Source: Massilia sp. H-1 (GTDB lineage: Bacteria; Pseudomonadota; Gammaproteobacteria; Burkholderiales; Burkholderiaceae_D). From it: 64,000 bases of DNA. Below the pieces are notes generated by a model. That model did no database searches and had not been told where the DNA came from. It worked only from the letters and a program-made list of their open reading frames with translations. Made by a program: the position numbers and the translations under genes. Where the stretch lies: positions 2,356,001-2,420,000 of the forward strand of contig CP087969.1 in the NCBI GenBank assembly GCA_024703915.1, read 5' to 3'. This document shows positions 56,045 to 64,000 of the stretch, piece after piece. Every line of letters begins with the position of its first letter. The stretch's first letter is position 1.

Positions 56045-57552
56045 TTAGGTCGTCACTTCGGTTTCGATCGGCAGCGAGATCGAGATCACGGTGCCGTGCT
56101 CGGGTTCGGAGCTGAATTCGATTTTGCCGCCCAGGGCGTACACGCGCTCGCGCATGCCGATGATGCCGATGCCCGACGAGGCGGTGCCGGTCGAGAAGCG
56201 CGCGCCGTCGTCGTCGATCTCGATATGCAGCATGTCGCCCGCGTCCGACAGCATCAGCGACACTTCGGCATGGGTGGCGCCATGCGTGCTTGAGCACATT
56301 CGACAGCGCTTCCTGGATGATGCGGTAGGCGGAAATGGCCAGCTCGTTGCCCAGGCCCGAGAAGTCGCCCTCGGAGTGGAACTCGAAATGGCATTCCGGG
56401 TGGCTGGTGTCGTAGTGGCGGATCATTTCTTCGACCGCGCCGTGCAGGCCGAGCATGTCCAGCACTTCCGGCCGCAAACGGCGCACCAGGCGCCAAGCCG
56501 CTTGCGTACAGGTCGAGCGTGAGCTTGGTGATGGCTTGCGACTTGAGTTTGATTTCTTCGATGGCTAGGCCCCGGTTCGGCCTTGCTTAGCCAGGTGCAG
56601 GATGGATTGCGATTCCAGGCGCGCGGCGATCAGCGAGGCGTTCAGTTCATCGTGAATTTCGATCGCGATGCTCTTGCGCTCGTCTTCGACGATCGAGTTC
56701 ACTTTCTGAATCAGCTTGCGCTTGTCGGCGTCGGCGCGCAGCGCTTCGTTGCGCGATTCGACCAGGTCCTTGGTGCGCTCGGCCACCTTGTTCTCGAGCT
56801 CTTCGCGCGACTGGCCCAGCGCCACCGACATTTCGGTAATCGATTCCTGCAGCTCGCCCACCTCGCCGCCGGTGGTGACGGGCAGCGCGACGCGGTAGTT
56901 ACCGCCGCGGATCTCGCGCAGCGCGCCGATCGAGGAATTGAGCGGCGTGGTCAGGCTGCGCGCCAGGAAGTAGGCCAGCGCGCCGGAGACCATCAGCGCC
57001 AGCGCGGCCATGGCCAGCTCGATCTGGAAGCGGCGCGCCTGCTTGTCGAGCATGTTCGAGGGCGACATGGTCACCCGCACGTAGCCCACCAGCTCGGTCG
57101 GGAAGGTGGGCGGCTTGGTGTCGGAGGAGCCCGACACGTGCGGCACGCCATTGTCCGAGAACAGGTTGATCCACGTGACCTGCTTCATGATCGGCGCTTC
57201 GTAGTAGCGGTTCTCGGCGTCGACCGCCGCCTGCGAGGCGACCGTGATGGCGATCTTCTGGCTAAGCATCGACCACGTCGATGCGGTAGATGCTCTTGTC
57301 CGACTGGACCAGGCCATTGATGGTCAGGCGCAGGTCGGCCAGGTTGCCCGAGATGACGTTGTATTCGCTCGTTTCGGCCAGCGCCTTGGCCAGGATCTTG
57401 CCGCGCTCGGCCAGTTCTTCGGCCACCTGGGCGCGGTGCGAGTACCAGGAGTAGCCGACGAAGGATGTAAACAGGAAGGCCACCGGCAGCATGGTAATGA
57501 AGGCCATGCGGGTGCCGATGCTCCAGCTTTGCCAGAATCGCAGTTTTTTCAT
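56045..57552 (-). CDS. Sensor histidine kinase, NarX/LiaS type (HisKA_3)
   Basis: About 500 residues. Two membrane helices (MAFITMLPVAFLFTSFVGYS and LAMAALALMVSGALAYFLA) enclose a periplasmic domain of about 120 residues. A HAMP domain (ARSLTTPLNSSIGALREIRG), a coiled coil and the HisKA_3 helix with the phosphoacceptor in SIAIEIHDELNASLIAARL follow. The ATP domain has AISAYRIIQEALSNVLKHA and SSGIGIIGMRERVYALGG. This fits a partner for the NarL-type regulator two genes upstream. Frame breaks lie near 57265, 56570, 56495 and 56290. Confidence 0.88.
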
Positions 57553-57570
57553 GGCCGCCTCGGATGCGGG

Positions 57571-58493
57571 TCACGCCCGAATTTGCAGGGCGTCGTCGCT
57601 CACTGCCACCTGCAGCGAACGGGCGACGCCCTCGTTGACAATCGTCCTGAAATAGCGCAGGAACTGCGGTGGCGACAGCTCCCCGGTGGCGACAAACTCG
57701 TTGGCCAGGTCGGCGATATGGGCGTTGATATGTTCGATGTTCGAGTAGGTCGTCGCCAGCGCGCAGCCGCGCACACCATGTCGGCCGAAAAGCCGATCAC
57801 GCCCTGGTTGTGGCGGTAGGTCGAGAGCAGGATGTTGCGGAAGTTTTCGGCCGAGTAGACGGTGCGGTCCGGCATGGCCAGCAGCACCTGCGCCTGGCCG
57901 ACGCGGTTGAGCGCGTAATTGATGTCGGCGCCAGCCGCATAGTCCTCGATCTCGACCGCGTTGGCGCCGTCCAGCAGGGGCTTGAGGAAACGGGTTTCGC
58001 CGCTGACGATGGCGGCCACGCGCACCGGGCGCTTGTACAGCAGCGAGACCAGCTTGAGCTGGTCGGCCGGTCCCGGTTCGGCGTAAATGGCGGTCATGTT
58101 CAGGCGCCGCGCGGGCGGCAGTTCGGCCGCGATCTTGCGCCACACCTGGCTCGAGGTGTAGGCGGCGATGATCACGCAGTCGCATTTGCGCGCGGCCGTA
58201 TTGCAGCAGCGACCGGTCCGATCGTCACGTAGACGAGGCGCCGCTTTTGCGCGAGCTCGGTGCGAAAGCCGCCGAAGATCGGCACCATGCGCTTGTACAG
58301 GTCTTCGGCAATGCGGCGCGTCACGCTGGTTTCGTCGGCAGTGACGATCTGAAAGCGAAAGCCGGTGTTCTCGGATTCGGGTGCCGCGGGCGCGGGCACG
58401 GGCGCGGGCGTGGCGGCGTGGCTTGGCGCCGGACAGCAGGACCAGCGCCAGCGCAGGCAGGCGCCGCCGCCAGGAGCTGCGCGGCTGGCTCAC
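57571..58493 (-). CDS. Substrate-binding-like periplasmic protein of the two-component operon
   Basis: About 307 residues. A GTG start overlaps the regulator stop (TAGTG) and opens MSQPRSSWRRRLPALALVLLS, an exported leader, followed by a Pro/Ala linker. The mature region has FRFQIVTADETSVTRRIAED, AELPPARRLNMTAIYAEPGP and SGETRFLKPLLDGANAVEIE, consistent with the ABC substrate-binding (PF04392-like) fold. It lies between a NarL regulator and a kinase with a periplasmic sensor domain, so it may present a ligand to that kinase. Frame breaks lie near 58415, 58200 and 57775. Confidence 0.65.
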
Positions 58494-59141
58494 TACGGCT
58501 CGATCAGGCCGTGCTTGACGGCCAGCTTGGTAATGTAGGCCTGGCGGTGCACGCCGAGCTTTTCTTTCACGGACTGGCTGATGTTGCTGATGGTCTTGGT
58601 CGACAGGTTCAGCTTTTCGGCGATCTCGGCATTGGTCAAGCCTTCGGCCATCAGCTTGAAAATTTCCAGACCGCGCTGGTCGAGTTGCGATTGCGGCGAA
58701 GCATCGCCACGCACCGACAGATTCGCGAGGCGCTCGGCAATTTGCGGGAGGAAATACAACTTGCCTTCGGCTGCGTGCCGCACGGCCGTGGCCAGATCGG
58801 CCGGATCGCAATCCTTGGTGACGAAGGCGCGCGCCGAGGCGGTAGGTTTCCTTGATCAGGCTGTCCTGGTCGAACTGGCTCAGGAAGACGATATTTGCTT
58901 TTGGAAACTTCTTGAGGATGTCTTCGGCAGCGTCGAGGCCGGTCAGTTCGGTGCCGAAACGAATATCGATCACCATCACGTCCGGCTTGAGCTCGGCAAA
59001 CATGGCCGCGGCCTCGTCCGGGGTCTTGGCCTGTCCCACCACGTCCATCCCCACGCCCGCCAGCGACATCGCGAAGCCGGTCATGACGATCGGATGGTCG
59101 TCGGCCAGCATGACGCGAATCGTATTTTGCTCAGTCTGCAC
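58493..59141 (-). CDS. Response regulator, NarL/FixJ (LuxR-type HTH) family
   Basis: About 215 residues. The receiver shows IRVMLADDHPIVMTGFA and the phospho-Asp in DVMVIDIRFGTELTG (about residue 57); the output domain has GLEIFKLMAEGLTNAEIAEKLNLSTKTISNI, a LuxR-type helix-turn-helix. The GTG at 59139-59141 is preceded by GGAGAACCAAA. One indel near 58838 breaks the receiver C-terminus (AFVTKDCDPADLATAVRH restored). It is the first gene of the regulator, binding protein, kinase, M14 peptidase operon. Confidence 0.92.
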
Positions 59142-59452
59142 TTTGGTTCTCCAGTGTGTACGGCTGCGGTCGCTTACATCTGCTTACCATTGAATGGCAT
59201 CAATGTGTGGGAGCGAACGGAAGGACCGGAGCACCAATGAGATTATTTCACACATCGGAGCACGACGCGAGCGCCCCACCAACACGGGTCAGTTACCCCC
59301 CGCCGCCCCGCACCAGATACATTTGGCAACAAGTTTTGCTACTTGAGCGCTTATAAATTGCTAGGTCATGGCATATAGTGAGTCTCAACAGCCGGGAAAG
59401 CCGCTTCAGCGACTACCGTTTGCCAGATGTGCAAGACAACCAGGAGATCACC
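59142..59452. other. Divergent intergenic region between the NarL-type regulator and tonB copy 1
   Basis: No gene is seen in these 311 bases. The right part (59330-59390) is AT-rich and carries the motif shared with the second tonB gene. The leftward promoter for the regulator operon was not identified. Confidence 0.5.
59358..59384 (+). promoter_or_regulatory. Promoter-like motif shared by both tonB genes (copy 1)
   Basis: TTGCTA, GTC and GCATATA occur in the same order and spacing as at 60240-60266, with 21 of 27 bases identical. TATAGT at 59374 could be a -10, with a weak -35 (TTATAA) 17 bases upstream. The motif is about 70 bases before the start codon. Confidence 0.5.
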
Positions 59453-60113
59453 ATGCAATTCTCGGACACGCATGAAGGCCAAGGCAGCAAGTTCACCAAG
59501 ATCGCCATTGTCAGCGTACTGCACCTTGCTTTTGGCGCCGCACTGATCCACAACATGGATGCGAAAGTATTTTCGATGCCGAAAGTGGTCGAAGAAATCA
59601 TCATGTTCGACGTGGAAGCGCCAAAGCCGCCACCGCCGCCGCCCGAACCGCCACAGCCTAAACAGAAAGCCGTGGCACCGGCCAAGATCCTCACGCCACC
59701 GGTAGAAGTGGAAGTGGCGCAAGAGCCGCCGCCGGAAGCCGTGGCCTCGACCACGGTGGCCGATCCGGTCCCTGCCGAGCCGGGCCCGACCGCACCTGAC
59801 GCGCCGCCGTCGAACGCGGCCAACACGGGCGACATGTTCAGCGCCGCGCTGGCCAATGCGGGCGATTGCGCCAAGCCGGACTATCCGGCCAGCGCGGCCC
59901 GCAACGGCGAAACCGGCACCGTCAAGCTGGCCTTGCTGATCGGCCCCGACGGCCGCGTGAGCGACTCCAAAATCCAGCATTCGAGCGGATCGCGCGACCT
60001 CGACCGTGCCGCCATGAGCGCCTTGCGCATGTGCAAGTTCAAGCTTCTACATGGCCAACGGCGTCGCCCAGGCGGCCTGGGGCAAGATCGCCTACGTCTG
60101 GACGCTCGAATAA
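59453..60113 (+). CDS. TonB-family energy transducer (copy 1)
   Basis: About 219 residues. A short N-terminal cytoplasmic tail, one membrane helix (IAIVSVLHLAFGAALI), a Pro-rich periplasmic spacer (APKPPPPPPEPPQPKQKA) and the C-terminal TonB domain (CAKPDYPASAARNGETGTV to FKP-YMANGVAQAAWGKIAYV). It transmits the proton-motive force to outer-membrane TonB-dependent receptors. The spacer is short, about 60 residues. No exbB or exbD is adjacent. AGGAGATCACC gives a strong ribosome site. A frame break near 60048 truncates the read; the end at 60113 restores YVWTLE. Confidence 0.88.
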
Positions 60114-60130
60114 GCTGAGCCACCGTCACC

Positions 60131-60166
60131 AACGCCCCGCCCGGCTGCAGCCAAGCGGGGCGTTTT
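60131..60166 (+). terminator. Rho-independent terminator after tonB copy 1
   Basis: AACGCCCCGC pairs with GCGGGGCGTT over a CCGGCTGCAGCCAA loop region and is followed by TTAT. It lies 17 bases after the stop. Confidence 0.85.
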
Positions 60167-60239
60167 ATCGTTTACGCCCGGCAATGCGATGCCATGAAAA
60201 ACAACAGGCAATAAAAACTACTTTTAAATAGCTTTTCTT

Positions 60240-60266
60240 TTGCTATGTCCTAGCATATATTCACTC
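60240..60266 (+). promoter_or_regulatory. Promoter-like motif shared by both tonB genes (copy 2)
   Basis: TTGCTA, GTC and GCATATA recur with the copy 1 spacing. TATATT at 60256-60261 could be the -10; the -35 region (TTTTCT) is poor, which suggests activator dependence. It lies about 45 bases before the start codon. Confidence 0.5.
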
Positions 60267-60306
60267 CAAGGCCGAGAACAATAACCTTATACCCTGGAGA
60301 AAAACC

Positions 60307-60978
60307 ATGCGCGCACAAGCATCTTATGGAGACACCGGCAGCAAATTCAGGCAAGATTGCCATCGTGGTTAGCTTTGCACCTCGCCTTCGGCATCGCCTT
60401 ATTGAACATGAAAGTACTGGTGCCGCCGGTGGTCATCGGACCGGGCACGGTGACGCCGCTGCCACCGCCGGTGGTGCCGCCGGAACCGGAAATCGAGCAG
60501 GATTTCAGCACCAAGCAGGCGCTGCCGGACATCGTGGTGCCCATCTTCGACCAGTTCGATATCACGGAAAAAGACGTTGTTACTACCAGGAAAGACGAAA
60601 AGGGACCGGCCGAGCCGCCGCAGCAAGGCGACAAGACCGGCGATCGCAGCGGCGGCGAGACAGGCGGCGGCAACGGCGAAGTCAAGCAGGCGCAGGTGTT
60701 CACGGCAGCCCTGGCCAACGCCAGGGATTGCGTCTTGCCCGAGTATCCGAAAAATGCGCTGCGCAACGGCGATACCGGCACCGTCAGCCTCGCCTTGCTG
60801 ATCGGCACCAACGGCCAGGTGACCGAGAGCCGGATCCAGAAGTCGAGCGGCTTCCGCAGAACTGGACCGCGCCGCCATCGCCGCCCTGAGCATGTGCAAG
60901 TTCAAGTTAAGCAACGAACAATGGCGTCGCCCAGCTTAAGCATGGGGCCAGATGGCCTACGTCTGGCGTCTCGACTGA
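60307..60978 (+). CDS. TonB-family energy transducer (copy 2)
   Basis: About 222 residues with the same layout: membrane helix (IAIVVSLHLAFGIALLNM), Pro-rich segment (VTPLPPPVVPPEPEIEQD), a Gly/Asp/Lys-rich linker and the TonB domain (CVLPEYPKNALRNGDTGTV). Replacing the strings at 60906 and 60934 with GCCGGC gives FKPATNNGVAQPAWGQMAYV and the shared ending. It is a paralogue of copy 1 with a different spacer, so the two may serve different receptors. CTGGAGAAAAACC precedes the ATG. A terminator follows. Confidence 0.86.
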
Positions 60979-60992
60979 GCCGCCAGTCCGGC

Positions 60993-61020
60993 CCCCTGCG
61001 CCCCCGCGGGGGGCATTTTC
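60993..61020 (+). terminator. Rho-independent terminator after tonB copy 2
   Basis: GCCCCC and GGGGGGC form a GC stem around TGCGCCCCCGC, followed by ATTTT. It lies about 15 bases after the stop. Confidence 0.7.
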
Positions 61021-61072
61021 ACGCACAATGACGCCCGCGCAACGACGCTTAAGCGCTGACCGAGACACCCTC

Positions 61073-62840
61073 ATGCTGAACCTGCCTCACGGACTGGAGA
61101 AATCCGGTCTGGCGGGCCTGGCCGTGGTCGTGCTTGCACTGACCGGCCTGGCCTGGCTTTCGCTGCAGCCGAACCGCGCACCGCGCCCCCTGCCCGCCGA
61201 CGCAGCGCTTACTGCATTTTCCGCAACCCGCGCCCTGCCCGACTTCCATGCGCTGTCCCGGGTACCGCGCCCGATCGCCAGCCAGGCCAATGCGCAGGCG
61301 CGCGGCTACCTGCTGGCGCAGCTGGCCCGCCTCGGCGTCGAACACGAGGTGCAGTCGGCGTCGGCCCGGAAGACCAGCTTCATCAGCCCCGGCATCAATC
61401 AGCGCGACGATGTCACGCTCGGCGTGTCGCACAATGTGCTGGCGCGCATCAAGGGCGCGGCGATCGACCGCCGCCGCCGCCCGGCGCTGCTGATCGCCTC
61501 GCACTACGACAGCGCCCCGGACGCGCTGGGCGCGGCCGACGCAGCCGGCGTGGCGGTGGCCGCCATGCTCGAAACGCTGCGCGCGCTCGGGCACGGCGCG
61601 CCGCCGGACAACGATGTGATCTTCCTGTTTGCCGACGGCGAAAAGGCTTAGCTCGCTCGGCGTGCGCGCCTTTGCCGCGCGCCATCCCTGGGCGCGCAAG
61701 GTCGGCCTGGTGCTGCAGTTCGATGCGATCGGCAACAGCGGCCCCTTGCTGCTGACCAGCTCGCGCGGCGGCGATGGCAAGCTGATCGAAGGCTGGGCTT
61801 GGCGCCGTGCCGCTGCCGCTCGGCAGCTCCATGCTGACTGTCCTCACCCGCTTCACGCCGGGCCTGCTCGAAGCGGGACCGCTGGACCAGCTCGGCAACG
61901 CAGCCGGCCTGCGCTTTGCCAACATCGAAGGCCGTCCCGGCGATCGGCGCGCCCTGGACGCGCCCGCCCGGGTCGACCCGGCCACCTTGCAGCACACCGG
62001 CGACACCATGCTGGCACTGGTGCGCCACTTCGGCAACCGCCCCCTGTCCTATATTGCCGATACCGACGACATCCACTTCGATCTGCCGCTGGCCGGGCAA
62101 GTGCGCTATGGCGCCGCACTGGCCTGGCCGCTCACGCTGCTGACCGGCTTTGTCTTCCTGGTCGTGTGCGGCCTGGCCGTGCGCCGCTCCGGCATGGCGC
62201 TGCGCATGCTCGGCGCCAAGCCGCCCTCAGCTTCCTGATCATCATCCGGCGCAATGGCGCTGGCGGCGCTCACGCTGGGGACGGAACTGCCCGGCCTGCA
62301 CGCGGCTTACCCGCCGATGGCCGACGGCAGCCAAGCGCGCGACCCCGGCACCCTGCTGGCCTGTGTCCTGCTCGGCCTGGCGCTGTTCATCGAAACGCAG
62401 CGCCGCCTGGTCACGGCGATCGGCCTGCTGGCATGACGGTGCTGGGCGCGCTGCTGGTGACGCTGCTGTTGCTGGTCGGCGCCACCGCTTTGTTCCCGGG
62501 CGCGAGCTATCTGCTGGCCTGGCCGCTGATGGCCGCCCTGCTGGCCTACGGCGCGCTGTACCAGCCGCGCCTGACCGGCTGGCACCCGGCCCTGCGCCTG
62601 CTGATCCTGCTGGCCGGGATGGCGCCCGCGGTGCTCCTGTTCACGCCGCTGATCGATCAGCTGGCCACGCTGGGAGGCCGCCGCAGCGCAGCACGCTCCT
62701 GATGCTGAGCCTGGCAACCATGCTCGGCCTGGGCGGCGCGCTGCTGGCCTGCCTGCGCCGCCGCTTCGTCGCACCGCTGCTGCTGGCTTAGCTGCGCCTG
62801 CTCGCTGGTGACCGCGTCCGGCATGCTGGTGTTCCACTAG
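61073..62840 (+). CDS. M28 family membrane aminopeptidase (FXNA/ERMP1-like)
   Basis: About 589 residues. An N-terminal membrane helix (GLAGLAVVVLALTGLAWLSL) is followed by an M28 zinc peptidase domain: ALLIASHYDSAPDALGAADAAG, VIFLFADGEKAGSLG and LSYIADTDDIHFD. The last third has about six membrane helices. As read, the second Glu of the usual GEE motif is Lys (GEK), but this lies beside an error string, so the residue is uncertain. The upstream ATG at 61028 is closed by a stop once the error string there is corrected. Error strings at 61647 and 62786 and indels near 61795, 62230 and 62435 break the frame. Confidence 0.82.
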
Positions 62841-62895
62841 CACGCCACTGGGTTACCATGGAGCTTCATTCACATGAGGCTCTTATTCTTCTGGC

Positions 62896-63736
62896 ATGCA
62901 TCGCATCTTCTTCACGCTGACGCTGTTCCTGTGCATTGCCGCCAGCGCGGCCCAACCGAATGCTTCCCAGCCGGATGCGGCCCAGCCGGTCTTGCGGGTG
63001 GTCACGCCGGGCTTGCATGCGAGCGCGGCCGGGCATGCCGTGTATTTCCCGCGCCTGCTGCGCCTGGCGCTGGAAAAAACGCGCAAGGAAGGACCGTTCG
63101 AGATCGTCCAGATCGACCAGAACCTGACCAGCCCGCGCCAGGCCACCGAGATCCGGAACAACGGCATTATCAACCTGATGTGGGACGGCTCCAACCGCCA
63201 GCGCGAGACCGAGTTGTGGCCGGTCCGCGTGCCACTGCTGCGCGAACTGAACGATTACCGCCTGTTCCTGATCCGCGCCGAAGACCAGGAAAAATTCAAC
63301 GCGGTCCGCACCCTTGCGGACTTGCGCAAGCTCAAGGCCGCAGCAGCCAAGGTGAACTGGCCCTCCACCGACATCCTGCGCGCCAACGATCTGCCGGTCA
63401 TCACCTCGATCGCCTATGAATACCTGTTCCCGATGCTGCGCGCCAAGCGCTTCGACTACATGCCGCGCGGCGTGTACGAAGCGGAGAACGAACAGCGCGC
63501 CAATGCGCGACCAGCTCGCGGTCGAGCGCACGATTTTCCTGCACTACCATGTGCCGTTCTATTTTTTCGTGAGCAAGGAAAACGCGGCACTGGGCCAGCG
63601 CGTCGAGCGCGGCCTGCGCATCGCCCTCAAGGATGGCAGCGCCGACAAGCTGTTCGATTCGATTCCCGCCTTCCGCGACGCCCAGGCCGAAATCGACAGC
63701 CGCAGGCGCCGCGTGTTCGAGCTCAAGGTCCCCTGA
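62896..63736 (+). CDS. Secreted periplasmic binding protein-like, transporter substrate-binding type
   Basis: About 280 residues with signal peptide MHRIFFTLTLFLCIAASAA. The mature part reads RVVTPGLHASAAGHAVYFPRL, FEIVQIDQNLTSPRQATEI, NLMWDGSNRQRETELWPVR and RTLADLRKLKAAAAKVNW, like type II binding proteins (SBP_bac_3 family) without an associated transporter here. Ligand unknown. One indel near 63505 breaks the frame after GVYEAENEQ. The gene stands alone between the M28 membrane peptidase and another M28 gene. Confidence 0.7.
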
Positions 63737-63822
63737 TCCGGTCCCGTCCAATCGCATACAATGTCCGGCGCGCATCATCCATGCGCCGACTTTATTCTTT
63801 CATCCAACCGAATCGGGAACCC

Positions 63823-64000
63823 ATGTACAAGATGCTTTCCTCCATCATGCGGCGCGGCACTGCTGACCAGCCTGTCCGCCCACGCCGCCGGCCCCGCCGC
63901 ACCAGTGAAGGAAGCGCCGCTGCGCCCACCTGGCTTTCCTGTCGAGCGATGTGCTCGAAGGCCGCGGCACCGGCCAGCGCGGCGCCGACCTGACTGTCGC
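63823..64000 (+). CDS. M28 family secreted peptidase, N-terminal fragment (cut by window edge)
   Basis: The first 60 residues read MYKMLSSIMAALLTSLSAHA, a signal peptide, then AHLAFLSSDVLEGRGTGQRG, the typical N-terminal region of secreted M28 peptidases. Two indels near 63855 and 63925 break the frame. The catalytic domain lies outside the window. Confidence 0.75.

Overview
The window looks like chromosomal DNA of a GC-rich betaproteobacterium, most likely the Oxalobacteraceae (Massilia/Duganella/Telluria type). The reasons are the str operon (rpsL-rpsG-fusA), a giant NdvB-type cyclic glucan synthase, Lrp/AsnC and NarL-type regulators, TonB paralogues and many secreted peptidases. This placement rests on gene content and family recognition, not on a search. 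I saw no tRNA, rRNA, CRISPR array, insertion sequence or phage gene.

The assembly carries many indels, so almost every gene is split over two or three frames. Coordinates below span the whole reconstructed gene. Many breaks are not random. Strings such as GCTTAAGC, GCCTAAGC, GCTTAGGC, GCTTAGC and GCTAGGC sit where the conserved protein needs GCCGGC, and restoring GCCGGC restores the frame. This suggests a systematic read error at a modified GCCGGC site (first finding).

Layout. 1-1.7 kb: str operon on the minus strand with its own promoter. 1.8-5.0 kb: a phosphoethanolamine transferase-like enzyme and a DUF1624 acyltransferase-like membrane protein. 5.0-12.4 kb: an ABC export system (adaptor, ATPase, two MacB/FtsX-like permeases) followed by a sigma54 response regulator and a histidine kinase. 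12.4-13.1 kb: a spermidine synthase-like gene. 13.1-26.2 kb: a ten-gene minus-strand operon, transcribed as tldD, pmbA, tldD, pmbA, DUF4159, moxR, DUF58, BatA-like, a large membrane protein and a second membrane protein. Both TldD copies carry Tat-like leaders. 26.5-29.5 kb: a secreted methyltransferase, an HtrA-like protease and a small unknown.

29.5-33.0 kb: an M1 aminopeptidase coupled to a beta-lactamase-fold serine hydrolase. 33.0-34.3 kb: a GDT1-type cation exporter, a small secreted protein and two copies of a palindromic repeat. 34.3-37.1 kb: a secreted PHP-domain (CehA/McbA) hydrolase with Ig-like repeats. 37.4-46.2 kb: cyclic beta-1,2-glucan synthase. 46.5-49.1 kb: a cysteine desulfurase/rhodanese fusion divergent from an Lrp-type regulator. 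49.2-54.3 kb: an amino-acid-type binding protein and two DUF885 peptidases, with two more palindromes. 54.3-59.1 kb: a NarL-type regulator, substrate-binding-like protein, histidine kinase and M14 carboxypeptidase. 59.4-64.0 kb: two tonB paralogues, an M28 membrane peptidase, a binding protein and the start of another M28 peptidase.

The common theme is envelope and peptide metabolism: at least nine genes encode probable secreted or membrane hydrolases of peptides, placed next to binding proteins, TonB and two-component systems. The most unusual unit is the Tat-linked TldD/PmbA plus MoxR/DUF58/DUF4159 operon.
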